Assembly: GCA_963930775.1 (NCBI GenBank)
Contig: OZ005702.1
Coordinates: forward strand, 992,001 to 1,056,000
Source of the DNA: Cliona cf. orientalis
Lineage: Eukaryota; Porifera; Demospongiae; Clionaida; Clionaidae
Length of the DNA: 64,000 nucleotides
Direction: 5' to 3'
The position numbers were made by a program, and so were the translations under genes. The notes under the pieces were generated by a model. It had not been told where the DNA came from. It searched no databases and saw only the letters and a program-made list of their open reading frames with translations. This document shows, piece after piece, positions 37,218 through 60,586 of this stretch. The number at the start of each line of letters is the position of its first letter. Position 1 is the stretch's first letter.

Positions 37218-38354
37218 TTAATTGTTTGGGTCTGAAGAATGTTGCATTTGAGCTTCCCATGATTCCTTACTTAGATTCTGATCATAGCATAAAGTGTCAT
37301 AGCCGCACTTGGCTAATGCTAGGTGGTCCTCGTGCTTCTTCTGCAAGGCAGCTTTCTCAGATTCACTAGCCTGTTCCATCTGCAATTTCAGTGAGTCACA
37401 TACGTCGCATGTATCACTTCGTGGATATCCAAAGTGGATGTTAAATTCACTGACAAATATGTCATGATAAAGGTGCTCTGAAACAAGAGGTTTTCGAAGC
37501 TTTTCCACCGGTTGATGTGCAATCCTGCGTTGAACGTTATCTTCTTGAATCTGAATGTACTCTGGGTCATGTGCTTCCAAAAACATCCTGTGAAGCTTGG
37601 CTATAGAGAGCTCTGGAGATAAGTACACTCGCCCTCTATTATCCTGCCGTGAGTAATGACTATGTCTCACAGGAAAAGACCGAATGTGCTCCCTGATCAG
37701 GTCTTTCAAGCTCTCATCAACTGCAACATGCTTGTCGTGCTTTCCTCTTCTGTCTGGCTCTAAACTTGCACCATCTCTACCCTGTTTTTTACGGAGAATA
37801 AGCAGTCGTTTAGGTCCGAATCCATACACGGAGCAAAAAGCCGTCTGGCACACTTTTATATCAACTCCTTTTTCATTCCTGATGAAATACTCGTATGTAA
37901 AACAACTATCTTCAGCTGGTGGCCTTCCAACTCGGTTTCCTTTTGCACTAATAGTAGGGTTTGCTTTTCTTGCGTGGCCACGTGTTTTTTTTGTCTCTCT
38001 TCGTTTTAGGATTCCATTCAGGTAAATATTCTGTTCCTCGTAATACATACTCTCAAATTCATCTCTCACTTTACTCAGGTGGGAAGGAGAAAACTGCTGC
38101 AAGCACTTCTTTCTGCAGCAGTCAGTTTCACTGAGGTCTGATATCTGCAAACGTGGTGAGTTTTTCCTTAATCCTGGTCTTTTGACATGCTTTTTAGTCC
38201 ATTTATCTGGATTTCTCACCCTCTTCCTTCCAGTTGTACCCGTCTCCTGTTCTGCAACCACTTCTTCGACGTGCCCTACAGTTGGAGAATACAAGAAGCC
38301 GAAATCAGACTGCTCAGACACTCTTGGAGGACTAGCCTGATTCCCTTCCGCCAT
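37218..38354 (-). CDS. transposon protein: N-terminal half of DDE-type family
   Basis: A single open frame of 378 residues starts with ATG at 38354 and lies inside the transposon, convergent with the plus-strand gene (128 bases between the stops). It contains a cysteine cluster (DCCRKKC), a basic region (RETKKTRGHARKAN), a segment YFIRNEKGVDIKVCQTAF, the block FPVRHSHYSRQDNRGRVYLS and a CDVCDSL motif. In related animal proteins these blocks precede, in one polypeptide, the DDE core found here on the other strand. It may supply DNA binding. Whether it acts with the other protein is unknown. Confidence 0.75.
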   Translation of the reverse strand: MAEGNQASPPRVSEQSDFGFLYSPTVGHVEEVVAEQETGTTGRKRVRNPDKWTKKHVKRPGLRKNSPRLQISDLSETDCCRKKCLQQFSPSHLSKVRDEFESMYYEEQNIYLNGILKRRETKKTRGHARKANPTISAKGNRVGRPPAEDSCFTYEYFIRNEKGVDIKVCQTAFCSVYGFGPKRLLILRKKQGRDGASLEPDRRGKHDKHVAVDESLKDLIREHIRSFPVRHSHYSRQDNRGRVYLSPELSIAKLHRMFLEAHDPEYIQIQEDNVQRRIAHQPVEKLRKPLVSEHLYHDIFVSEFNIHFGYPRSDTCDVCDSLKLQMEQASESEKAALQKKHEDHLALAKCGYDTLCYDQNLSKESWEAQMQHSSDPNN

Positions 38355-38711
38355 ATTTGAACGATAGCCACGTGCTGGGAGGGGTCCTAGCTGGGGTCAA
38401 AGTGCATGCAATCACTTCCGCGTTGCTTGCGCAGACTCTAGGATCATAGTACGTGCTTTTTGCAGCGTTGTCTCAATTTCCGCCCGGAAGCGTTTTATTG
38501 CCCTTTTTGACCGGAGGCCTTCATTTTATTTCATGAATATCATTAAAACTATCTGCACAAGGCATTACGTCATATACTCGCCCATTTTTTAATGAAATTC
38601 ATGATGACATTTAATGATATTCATGACAAAAAATAAAATAAAAAGCCACCCTCCCGCCTGGGGAAATTCCTGAACATAGGATGAGAAACTAATAATCAAT
38701 TTTGCTTGGCC

Positions 38712-38949
38712 TAAAGCATTAAATTTTAATTATTATTGTATGCAACATATCCAGTAAACAGTATTTATTAGGGAGACACTGCCACTGTTTGATAGATCAG
38801 GAATGAAAAATTGAGGGGCAAAAACTTAATACTTTCAAAGATCAAAATTAATGTCCTGGAAATTCATATTAGCTATATTATAACAATAATATTCAATCTG
38901 ACCGTTACTAGCAAGAAAGCACTCGACTATATATTATTATAATATTGAT
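38712..38949. other. right flank of transposon, duplicated intergenic segment
   Basis: It starts with the right copy of TAA and continues as AAGCATTAAATTTTAATTATT, nearly identical to 31932-32163. No gene. Confidence 0.8.
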
Positions 38950-41900
38950 TCACTGTACATTAGTGTATATATCATCTTCCTCACAAGGTAACTTCATAAT
39001 ATTATCAGCACTGGCATCCTTTAGTTGTGTTTCATGAAAGCTCTCTCCATAAACTTCATTTCTTTGTGTCATAATTTTTGATTTATTACCATTCCTTTTG
39101 ATCACATACCGGTATGTCAGTATCACCAAAAGTAAGATGATTAGAAGTAGCAGTGGAGTGCCAACAGCTCCGCCCACTGTAGCTCCTATTATCAAACAAG
39201 CTGCTCCTATGGTCTCTACATGCAGGATCATATAAAACAATTTTCCATGGGTTAAATAAATTTCATGTTTGATATAGATCTAGTATGCAATGACAGTGTC
39301 ATGATCCTCATACAATATCATATATCATGTATGTAATATAATATTATATGCAGTATACAAACAATAGCTATGTATACTTGACATTATAATGCTCACCGGA
39401 ACAATTTCTTCCGTCAGAGTTGAATTGCAATGAAATGTTATCTGGTAATGGTATAATATACAATGTTAATATTGGTTTCAAGTAATATTTGAGCACATTT
39501 TCCGTCATGAAGCTGGGTTTAATTTTGTATGCAATGCCCTGCATGTACCTCATGCATAATAGTAATGCATAATATTATACTAGGACAAAAATCTGGATTT
39601 CATGCATGTAGGAAATGTATAGGACAAAATTTTCTACACATTTCATTATTACTTACAAAAATTCTGCCCTATCCTCTGCCAAACATTTGTAGGAAAGCTC
39701 ATGTTTGGGTAATCACAACATAATCTTAATTAGTTTTGGTCCAGTGTTAGTGCCAATATTATTATATAACGAAAAATATTTTTCCGAGAGCGATAATTTT
39801 CTTATAAAACCGCTTCCTGTCTCTCGTGTATTTGGGACTCGCTCAGGCTCGCCCCGAATTAGCGTAAACATTGACTGACTAGACTACGGAGTGCTGACTC
39901 TAAAGAAAAGGAATTCCAAAAAGTTACACTGAAAGACTACAGGCACAAGAGTTCCTGAAGCTTACAAAATCTTGTAGCTACACTTATTATAATATTTTAT
40001 CATAATGCTCACCGAAACAGTTTCTTCCATCAGAGTTGAATTGTGTTGGAATATTATCTGGAATTACAACAATAATATTATTATGGTTGCATTAATTTCA
40101 ATTGAGCCATGTATAATAGGCTTAGCCTATAGATAGTATATGTCGGCCAGTTTGTAAAATCTCACTGACAAACAACACGATAAACTTGCTGTATTGAATC
40201 ATAGGCAGAGGAAGATGTCGGGAGTAGGGGGGGGGGGCACAAGTTATCATGTGCAGAATTATAAATTTAATCCATAAAGCTTCCCTCATTGATTCTTTTA
40301 TAATAATGTGACCTGGTCCAGGGTTTTGCCTGACTTAGCTACTCAGAATCAAACAACAATGGCGGTGATAGCATGTGTTTGCATAGCTTCAGTGGCTCGG
40401 GGGGGGGGGCACTATCTCTACTTCAGGCTGGTTTGGGGGGGGGGGGGGAGGGGGTGGGCATGCGCCCCTGGTGCCCCCCTGCTTCCGCCACCTATATATG
40501 TAAACTAGCTTGATCATGATACACCAACTGAAATTTTGTAGTGCACAATAGAGTATTAATATTATTATGCTTACCAGATCCGGAACATGTGCAGTTTCTT
40601 TCATCAGTGTTGAACTGAGATGAAGTATTGTAATTGTCTGCAATGGCAATATTATAATAATAGTATTATTACCGCATTACAAATTTATTATATTATTATA
40701 ATTATGCTCACTGGAACAGTTTGTTTCTGAGTTGAACTGTGATGAAGTGTTGTCTGGCAATGGTATACAATACGTTATAATGTACAACAAGCTGAATTTA
40801 GCTGATAATTATGATTTACACAGTAGATTATGCGCATGCTCTGCTTGCTGCTAAAACACACAGCTCTCTCTATTTAAATTTTGTAAACTCTGTCTGAGAT
40901 TCTCTCTAGCCTCGTCCTCAGTCTCCCCGATCTTTGTTCAACGCACGTGAGAAACGTGTGCGTTGAACAAAGATCAGGGAGACTGAGGACGAGGCTAGAT
41001 CTCTCCATTAGTAAAATATTAGCTACAGCTAGTACATACTTGCATGCTATGGTATAATCATTACATCCCCAGTATAAATTTACTTTTTTGCGGTTATAAG
41101 GTAATTATGTTGTAATTATGATGTGTCGTCATAGCGCTAAAATTCAGAGCCTTTACAGAACACTTCTGAGATCTGAAAATCGATAGAATCACACATTAAC
41201 TTACATACATACCCAGCGAATACATTAAAAGCTGAGTGCTACTTTCTCCGACAAGTAATGCTGGCCGAACTTCACGCGTTCTCTTGGCTGACGTAATCCT
41301 GTGGATAAATAAAGCTAGCCTTGCGCTATTTATAGCACGCGTCATGCCACGACCGATCTGAAGTTCGGAAGCTGTACCGTGCTGTCGAGTTCATCTCCTT
41401 TGATTGAAGCATCGAAACTCGAAGTCGAGAGTCGGTCTTAGACTCCATCTCTGCGATTGAGGCCCCGGCATCGATGTGTATATTGACGACCTTTTACCAC
41501 ATGCACCATTAGAACTATGTAGCTACTGGGGATGTGGTCAAGTTTTTCATAATAATACCAATGCATGTATTAGCAGGAGCATATAAGCCGCCCAAAGGGC
41601 GGAAAAGGAGCGTCCGACTACTGTAGGGTTGGCTGTAGCATGACATTGTGTTAGGTGAAGTACCATTAAGACTACACTTCCTTATTTGGAACGTGGAGCT
41701 GGTGCAGTGCACAGCAGATCACTTTTGTACAAGCCACACTGTACTAGCTAATTGACTTAGTCTGTAGTGTGGTTGTAGACTGTGCACTACAGGCGGTGCT
41801 ATCGCTATGGAGATCGATCAGAGCTTAACCAATGGAAATACCCTGCAGCTGGCCACTCCATGTAAGGTAAAGCATTGCTAATGAACTTCGCCTAACACAT

Positions 41901-42878
41901 CTGACACGCAGTCGGACGCTCCTTCGCCGCCCTTCGGGCGACTCATATGCTCCTGGTATTAGGTACCTTGTTCAATTTCCAGACTAATCAATAGCTGATC
42001 ACCTAAATGACGAAAGGAGCGCTCAGATATGTGTACTGATTCGCCCAGCTGCTTTCGAAAAATAGAGTGTTCTTGTGTGTCTGGAACTGAAATGAAGAAA
42101 AGTTTAAATCCACTGCTATTAGTAAGTGGAGGTAGCTCCACTCCTAGAATATCGTCATGTTGAACAGCAACTCGATTAGCTTCCCTCAGCCTGCACTGGA
42201 AGATCTGGCCACATGTCTGCGTGATCAATTCACATGCCGACCCCTCAGCATCTACTTGAATATCTTGACCTTGCTTGTCGTAGTACCTGCTATGTGAGCT
42301 ATTCTCTCTCCAGACCTGTAGTTTAGGATATTGCGTTCCCTCTCCTCTTTGTCCAGCCACTGTCCAGCCCATTATAGTACCAGGACATGTAAAATTTGCC
42401 GAGAAAAGAAATCTTGTCTCAATTGAGTCAGATAATCCTCTAACAAGGCCTTCTGTGCATGACAGGCTTGTCGACGACAAACATTGGAGCTGGCCTACAC
42501 AAAAATCAATAAGTAATAGGTGTTGTTATATAGTAATAATGTATATAATTATAAGTAATTAGGTTCTGATAGCCTTGTACACAGTGCAATACGGTCTTTT
42601 GCACTGAATACAAAGCTATGTAGCTACATACATCAGAGGCCAAATTGAATAGCTAATTAATGTATAGCAGGTATGTGCATGTGCATCACCAATAATATAA
42701 TAATACTATAGCATGGCCATGTGTATGCATCCCTTCTGTGCCATACAAAATAATTAATGCTAACTCCCAGTCAGAGCTATCGTGATTAACTGCATTAATT
42801 ACCTTCAGCTCCAGCAATACGAGTATCCTGTACACTCCATATTATGCAGATGAAAATGATCAACCACTTCTGAGGCAT
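38950..42878 (-). CDS. single-pass receptor, six-Cys family, four-mini-exon stalk (L)
   Basis: Model: complement of 38950-39206, 39397-39441, 40013-40057, 40575-40637, 40712-40753, 41967-42494 and 42803-42878; 1056 bases, 351 residues, all introns phase 1. Signal exon (PQKWLIIFICIIWSVQDTR), six-Cys ectodomain (GTIMGWTVAG, ILGVELPP), four intact mini-exons, then helix and tail ending YTNVQ. Relative to K it has a short in-frame insertion (YR) just after the helix. Two inserted elements and a hairpin in the introns enlarge the gene. It sits next to DCP2, whose 3' end lies 400 bases upstream of its start. Function unknown. Confidence 0.83.
39397..40753 (-). other. mini-exon array of receptor L
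   Basis: Four symmetric phase-1 exons of 45, 45, 63 and 42 bases lie at 39397-39441, 40013-40057, 40575-40637 and 40712-40753. They encode NISLQFNSDGRNCSG, NIPTQFNSDGRNCFG, NYNTSSQFNTDERNCTC... and NTSSQFNSETNCS. Acceptors end in CAG; donors are GTGAGC or GTAAGC. The second exon corresponds to the decayed block in gene K. Confidence 0.87.
40906..40998. repeat. 93-bp hairpin repeat in receptor L intron
   Basis: Arms of 41 bases (CTAGCCTCGTCCTCAGTCTC... and ...GAGACTGAGGACGAGGCTAG) flank an 11-base loop, with one mismatch in the parts I checked. Gene K has a decayed version near 33645-33720, so the hairpin predates the duplication. Confidence 0.85.
41065..41533 (-). repeat. dispersed repeat family R, copy 3, in receptor L intron
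   Basis: It is bounded by CATCCCCAGTA and TACTGGGGATG. It is the reverse of the copies at 4540-5320 and 20464-20915 (AATCGCAGAGATGGAGTCTA, CATGTATCCAGCGAATAC-type blocks). It is absent from the corresponding intron of gene K, so it was inserted after the duplication or lost in K. Confidence 0.75.
41574..41955. mobile_element. 382-bp MITE, 46-bp inverted ends, 7-bp target duplication
   Basis: The left end CAGGAGCATATAAGCCGCCC and the right end GGGCGACTCATATGCTCCTG are inverted repeats of about 46 bases with several mismatches, each ending in GGAGCGTCCGACT or its complement. GTATTAG is duplicated at 41567-41573 and 41956-41962. Gene K shows the uninserted site GCATGTATTAGGTACC (33790-33804). 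CAG termini and a 7-8 base duplication suggest a hAT-type element. It lies just outside the donor of the ectodomain exon. Confidence 0.9.
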
Positions 42879-43284
42879 TTTGCACGAGTTATACTGCATA
42901 GTATCTCTTACCATTTTCTGGTCTCAGAGCTATAGCAAATTTCCCGTAGCTAATTGTGATCAATGATTTTCCTGCTTCTTATAGATAATCAAACGCCGGA
43001 AACGTACAATCTTACAGCTGGGCGTTGAACAGACATTGTGCTATCTGCTTATGCATACAGCCTAGCACAATATTATGTAGGTAAAGGTCGTCAACAGGTA
43101 CATGCATGGCTCACATCTATATGCAGGTAGAGGTCACTTCTCATGCAGGTCGGCATATGTACAGGAAAATTTAATAAAGTGTGCAATATTCATAATACTG
43201 GTAATATACATTATGAAGACGAAGTGAAGGTGATCCATCCATGGAGTGGTTTTATAACAATAATAATAATTACCGGTATTATGA
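42879..43284. other. intergenic region between receptor L and DCP2
   Basis: There is no gene. It shares blocks with 31440-31700 and 34870-35160 (CTTCTTATAGATAATCAAAC, GTAGGTAAAGGTCGTCAACA), which define the right part of the duplicated unit. Confidence 0.75.
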
Positions 43285-46200
43285 TTATGTCTGGTGCTGG
43301 TTAGATGCTTTCAAAATGGCCTCAGTGTTAAACTTGAACCCGACCATACTGGCAGCTGGTTTCAACACCACACTGTAGCCATAGTAGCCATCTTGTCCCG
43401 CATCACCTGGACGTGCAGGTGAGGAGTGATAACGAGCCATTCCTCCTCCTTGTTCTAGCTTCAATCTGGACAAGTCAGCGGAAGCAACCTCTTCTCCATC
43501 ACGACTCCTCGAAACCTGCTGATATTGCATATTATCATACAGTCCAGCTGCTCTGTCTTGGGTCCGAGTCTGCGGGGAAGCTTGTTGATGACCGACTCTT
43601 CCATACAGCTGCCCTTGAGTCTGAGGATGAGCGGAGGAGTGGATCTGCCAGCCTGCAGCTGCTGGGGGATACTGTACGGTAGCAGCAGCAGACTGAGTAG
43701 TAGTAGAAGGAGGGAAAAGTTGTCGAGCAGCTGCCACATAAACAGGCACAGCTGCCGTGTGAACAGGCACAGAACTAGCTGCTACGGTGTGATAGTTTTG
43801 ATAGTACTGATGAGGGTGCTGGTTTGTACTAGTAGTAGCAGCTGCCAGCATTCGACGAGGTGACTGCTGTTGTGCATGCCCAGGCCCAGGCCCAGGTGCT
43901 GCGATGGGAAACGCTGAAGGAGGAGGAGGAGGGGGACGAGTAGATACATGTCCCGTTGTTGGTGGAGGTTTAGCTACAACTGGGTGTGGCGTCGCATTCT
44001 GCTGAACGTGATAAGGACCAACGTGTACAGCAGCAGCACCATGAGCAGCATGAGCTGGACTGGAATTGGATTTCTGTGGCTGTTGCATAGAACCAGTTCC
44101 ATACTGTTGAATTGGGTTCACACTTCCCCCACCGGGATACATAGCAACGGGCTGTACGTAATATGGGTAATGATGATGATGGTTGCTAGGCACATGCGGC
44201 GATGGATGGTCTTGCTGATGATGCAACTGGTGATAATGAACTTGTTGATGATGATGGTGCGGGTGATGGGAGGAGTTATTAGTGTACGTTAAGTGGGAGG
44301 GGTAGACGGCATTGTGAGAGTGGTAGCCCGTGGTGGTGGTGTGATGCAGTGGAGCTGGGAGGGTGTGATTGGGGTGGAGGGTGTGGGGATGTTGGGGAGG
44401 GTAGGGGATGGGAGCCGTGTCGTCTCGCGAGGTGTTAGTGGTCATGGGTGATTGTGGAGGAGGAGCATGATGGGGACTTGGGTGATTAGTAGATTGGTAA
44501 TTATGTATTTCCGTTCCCGAGTATGGAGCATTGTACATTCCCATGCCTCCATATCCCGTTCTATATTCGCCAGTTTCATTCCCATATCCCATTCCATAGC
44601 GATGGGAGATCACATCCAATGGTGGAGCTGATGGAGATGCAGGTTTGGAGTCAGTCTGTGGGACTGAAGATTTGGAATGGGACTGTTGCTGCACTGGATT
44701 CTGAAAGTGAGCTGAGATGGTCTTTCCCTTAGAAGCTCGTGCAGAACCCTTGGAATTGCTAGCAATCCACTTTTTAAGTTGACTACGATAAAAAAAAACA
44801 GTAAAATCTTCGTCAGTCAGTCTTCTCTTAATGGGGCAAACTAACCTTATGAAAGGAATGATCATAAAGAAGCTATTTGCACTCTTTCCCAGGGCTTGCT
44901 TGGAGGTGAGGTCCTTCCTATGGCGAGGTAGGCCATCGATGCGAAACCACTGAATGCTCTAATGAGAGAAACAAGCACACTCACGATTAGAATGATAGAG
45001 AGAGAGATGTATGATAACAACGTGTACATACTTTTTACTTAATGAGTTTTCTACAATGCAGGTTACCAATAGCTACCGTATTACCTCTAATTTAACGGAC
45101 ACCAGAAAAATAATTATTTTGGCCAATGTCCGCTATAATTAGAGCACACAAAAATAGTTGGCGTTCGAAGTGTCCGATGAATTGGAATACGCTTTCACGC
45201 ATGCGCATTCGGTCAAACGGACGTGCGATTGAGCAGCTGCAGAGATTGAGTAAATGAGACGGTACCTGGAGCTCCCTGTTCATGGTGGGAAAGATAACAA
45301 CTCGCCTCCTTCATACACTGACATGGGTATAGGTAGCGCGCTAGCCGAGCTGTCCGCATTAGAACTACGATGTCCGGATGATTAGAACAACAAAAATTCA
45401 AACTTCATTGACTGTCCGGTGTAATTAGAGGTAAAAAAATAATTCGAAATGGTGTCCGGATAATTAGAGATGTCCGTTAAATTAGAGACAATACGGTATA
45501 TCAAGCACACGACCAAAAGAATTTAACAAAGAAGATATTAATTTATCAAAGATTGTAGGAATTGAAATAAAGTCACATGACTCACCCTGATCTCCTTCCT
45601 CGTCTTGGGTTCAAAGTGTGTGTTGTCGGGCACACCTGGGATGATGTACATCTTAGCCTCGGAGCCGTTGACTTGGGCAACGAGGTGCCATTTCTCCTTG
45701 ATGATCCCACGGCTATCAAAGCCCGTCTCTTCGTAAAGCTCCCTGACAGCTGCATCAATGTCGTTCTCTCCCTCCTCCAGCTTCCCCTTGGGGAAACCCC
45801 ACGTCGTAGAGGCAGGGTATCCTTGAACAAGAAGACACTATAGAGTAGAGCAGAATAACATTATTACTTTAATCCTTAGAGGATGGGTTAGGGAAGGAAC
45901 TAGCTAGTGGAATTTATTTAGTTAAACAAAGTCCAGGCGCAGGTCTGTGCCATAGCCCTCTGAGTGACCTTTAATCAGACTATTTATAAAATCACTTCTC
46001 CACCCCTCCCCCAGAAATAAATATGATCAATGTTTGCTTATCCGTTCTCTATTGTTTGAATAGTGCTGCATAAATATTTGTAGGACAGCCCTTACCATTG
46101 AAATAAGAGGCCCATTATCGTATCAATAGAAGAAGTATGTCAACAGACCTTGGTCCAGTCATGATTGAGGATGATGCCTCCTCTTACGGGCTTCTTGTAC

Positions 46201-47023
46201 TTGTGAGCCTTCCACTGAGCGACGTAGTTGTCCAGGTCAACCATTACTGAGTCCTTCACCAGGAATGGACAGTGTTTGAAAACTGTCAGGTAGGTGGCCA
46301 TGGAGGGAGAAGGATGGGGGGAGGAGGAAGGTGAGGAGTCAAGGAAAGAAAGAGAACCAGCTCCTCACAAGGAGCTACAAGGATGAGGTGACTATATATG
46401 CATTCAGCGTGAAATATTGAAAAATTGAGAATGGGCCTTGGGATGTGATCCTAATGATGTTATATCTCTTAGTATATCCACCAGAAGGATGTATAAGTGA
46501 TTGGACCGACATGCTCCAAGGGCACATGAGAACTGTAGAGCTGTTTGTCACACAGTTCTCAGGTGCTCTCAAAATACTCCAGAAAAATTGTGGTAAGTTT
46601 GGCCTCTCTCTCTCTCTCTCTCTCTCTACTGTATGCAAGTTGAGTGTAAGGATACTTGCTGCCATGAACTCCTTCATGCTGCACCCCGGGAGGGTGGAGT
46701 CCTCAGGCCGAACAAGATCGAGGTAGAACCAGTAGGCCAGCTCTATGTGCGTGCACAGCTTCATCGGGTCATCTTGGTCCTCCCTCGGGATGTTCAGGAG
46801 GAACCGGCTGTTGTTCAATGGTAGAGACATGCATATGAGGGCGGAGAGAGTGTTTAAATTATATGGGGCGGGGACATATATAATTTATAAATTTAGAAAT
46901 TGTTGTATGGGACACTATACCAATTTTTAATAGGCGTAAATTGTGTATAAAATTATCGTACCTGGCTAGATCGTTGAGTACCGCCTCGTTGATACTCACT
47001 GGCTTGATCGATTTGGCCGCCAT
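43285..47023 (-). CDS. DCP2: mRNA-decapping enzyme DCP2
   Basis: Six exons: complement of 43285-44782, 44846-44958, 45586-45837, 46149-46282, 46656-46807 and 46962-47023; 2211 bases, 736 residues. The start MAAKSIKPVSINEAVLNDLA is followed by the N-terminal regulatory domain (SRFLLNIPREDQDD, HIELAYWFYLDLV, GCSMKEFMAA). The Nudix box runs from GKLEEGENDIDA to REL.EETGFD (about 134-156) and the box B region (IQWFRIDGLPRHR, PFISQLKKW) follows. The enzyme removes the 5' cap from mRNA in the cytoplasm with DCP1. The C-terminal 490 residues are low complexity, rich in His, Pro, Gln and Ser, typical of disordered P-body tails. A 421-base MITE lies in the intron between exons 4 and 5. Its 3' end was copied into the receptor duplications. 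Confidence 0.95.
45076..45496. mobile_element. MITE with CCGTA termini and TA target site (family 3), in DCP2 intron
   Basis: The left end CCGTATTACCTCTAATTTAA and the right end TTAAATTAGAGACAATACGG are inverted repeats with two mismatches. TA flanks both sides (45074-45075 and 45497-45498). The interior repeats TGTCCGGATNATTAGA-like words in both orientations. At 421 bases it is non-coding. Confidence 0.88.
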
Positions 47024-47264
47024 TGCTAACTTCAAATTTAAACTTAAACCACGCCCCATTCATTAGTCGGATAATTAGATTGCACCTTATTAATAATGTG
47101 GTACAGTGTCGTCAAATCTGATAGTCACAAATTTCAGGTACAGTGTATACAATGTCGTGAGCATAAATAATTTCTGCGATACAAATGATATAATTATACT
47201 GATATACAAAAATAATACAAGTTGGACATAATATTATATACACACAAATTTAATTATCAAACAA
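47024..47264. other. short region between ABCG fusion 3' end and DCP2 start
   Basis: Only 241 bases separate the ATG of DCP2 (47023) from the stop of the ABCG fusion gene (47265), both on the minus strand. The interval must contain the DCP2 promoter and the 3' end of the ABCG gene. I see no element to name. Confidence 0.5.
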
Positions 47265-59744
<12,480 letters not shown>

Positions 59745-60526
59745 GATGATGGAAATTCAGGCGCTTCTTTGATCGAGTACTTTTAACATTTATAGCTACG
59801 TAGTTTACTTCAAAATTCTAGGCTTCTTCACCTATATTGGTACTATGGAGACAACCTCTAAGACTGCGAGCGATGTCTTATATACACTTGAAACTTGATA
59901 TCACAACACTAGAGATCTGTACGCGTACACAGTGGTAACGTGAAGAACACGCAACGTCTGAGCAGACCACCAGCCCCTCCCACATACACTTCCCATTATT
60001 CATTGCCGCTTTGCATGCATGCGCCGGATATTAAACATTGCGATTCTCAAGACACAACAGTACACAAACCATGAGATGGAGTGATTTATAGAACCATAGA
60101 TGATATAGAACACACAATAAAAGTGAACCAGTGATAATAATTGCCGACAGCAAGATTACTACAAGATAATGAACAATACATTACTGAGTAACTCAACGGA
60201 TACAGAACAATGCATTGTAACATAACGTAATTATGGCTATCGTAGTTGGATTAGTGGAATGCGTTCTATTCCTCTCTGGGGTAGTATTGAGATATACTGA
60301 ATGTGGTAGCATCAAATCTTTCATGGTGACTTCCTCTAGTATCAGAGTGGAGGTTTCTTTGAGAAGGGTAGGTGATGGAGTTGTGATTGCTGAAAGCTTG
60401 CGAGAAAAGGAGGGAGAGAGAGGGAGGGGGAGGGTCATTGGGTAGGATGTAGGGGAGAGGAGTTGGAGAGGTGTGGAGTCGTCCTTGATCAAGGAAACTA
60501 GGTAGAATAGGCTACAGAGAAGCAGA

Positions 60527-60586
<60 letters not shown>

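Larger units (their letters stand above)
35389..38711. mobile_element. 3.3-kb DNA transposon, TAA target duplication
   Basis: The ends are inverted repeats of about 33 bases: the left begins GGCCAAATAAAATTGA and the right ends TCAATTTTGCTTGGCC, both adjoining TTAGTTTCTCATCC or its complement. An inner inverted pair lies at about 35464-35487 and 38498-38521 (GGCCTCCGGTCAAAAAGGGC). TAA is duplicated at 35386-35388 and 38712-38714. The paralogous uninserted site is at 31932-31934. A TAA duplication with GG-rich termini is what PIF/Harbinger elements show, but the proteins do not look like standard Harbinger to me. It carries two convergent genes (35678-37089 plus, 37218-38354 minus). Confidence 0.92.

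Noticed and set aside
45582..45830. Arg-rich minus-strand frame of 82 codons and its plus-strand counterpart
   Set aside because: Shadow frames of the DCP2 Nudix exon; the true frame carries the Nudix box.
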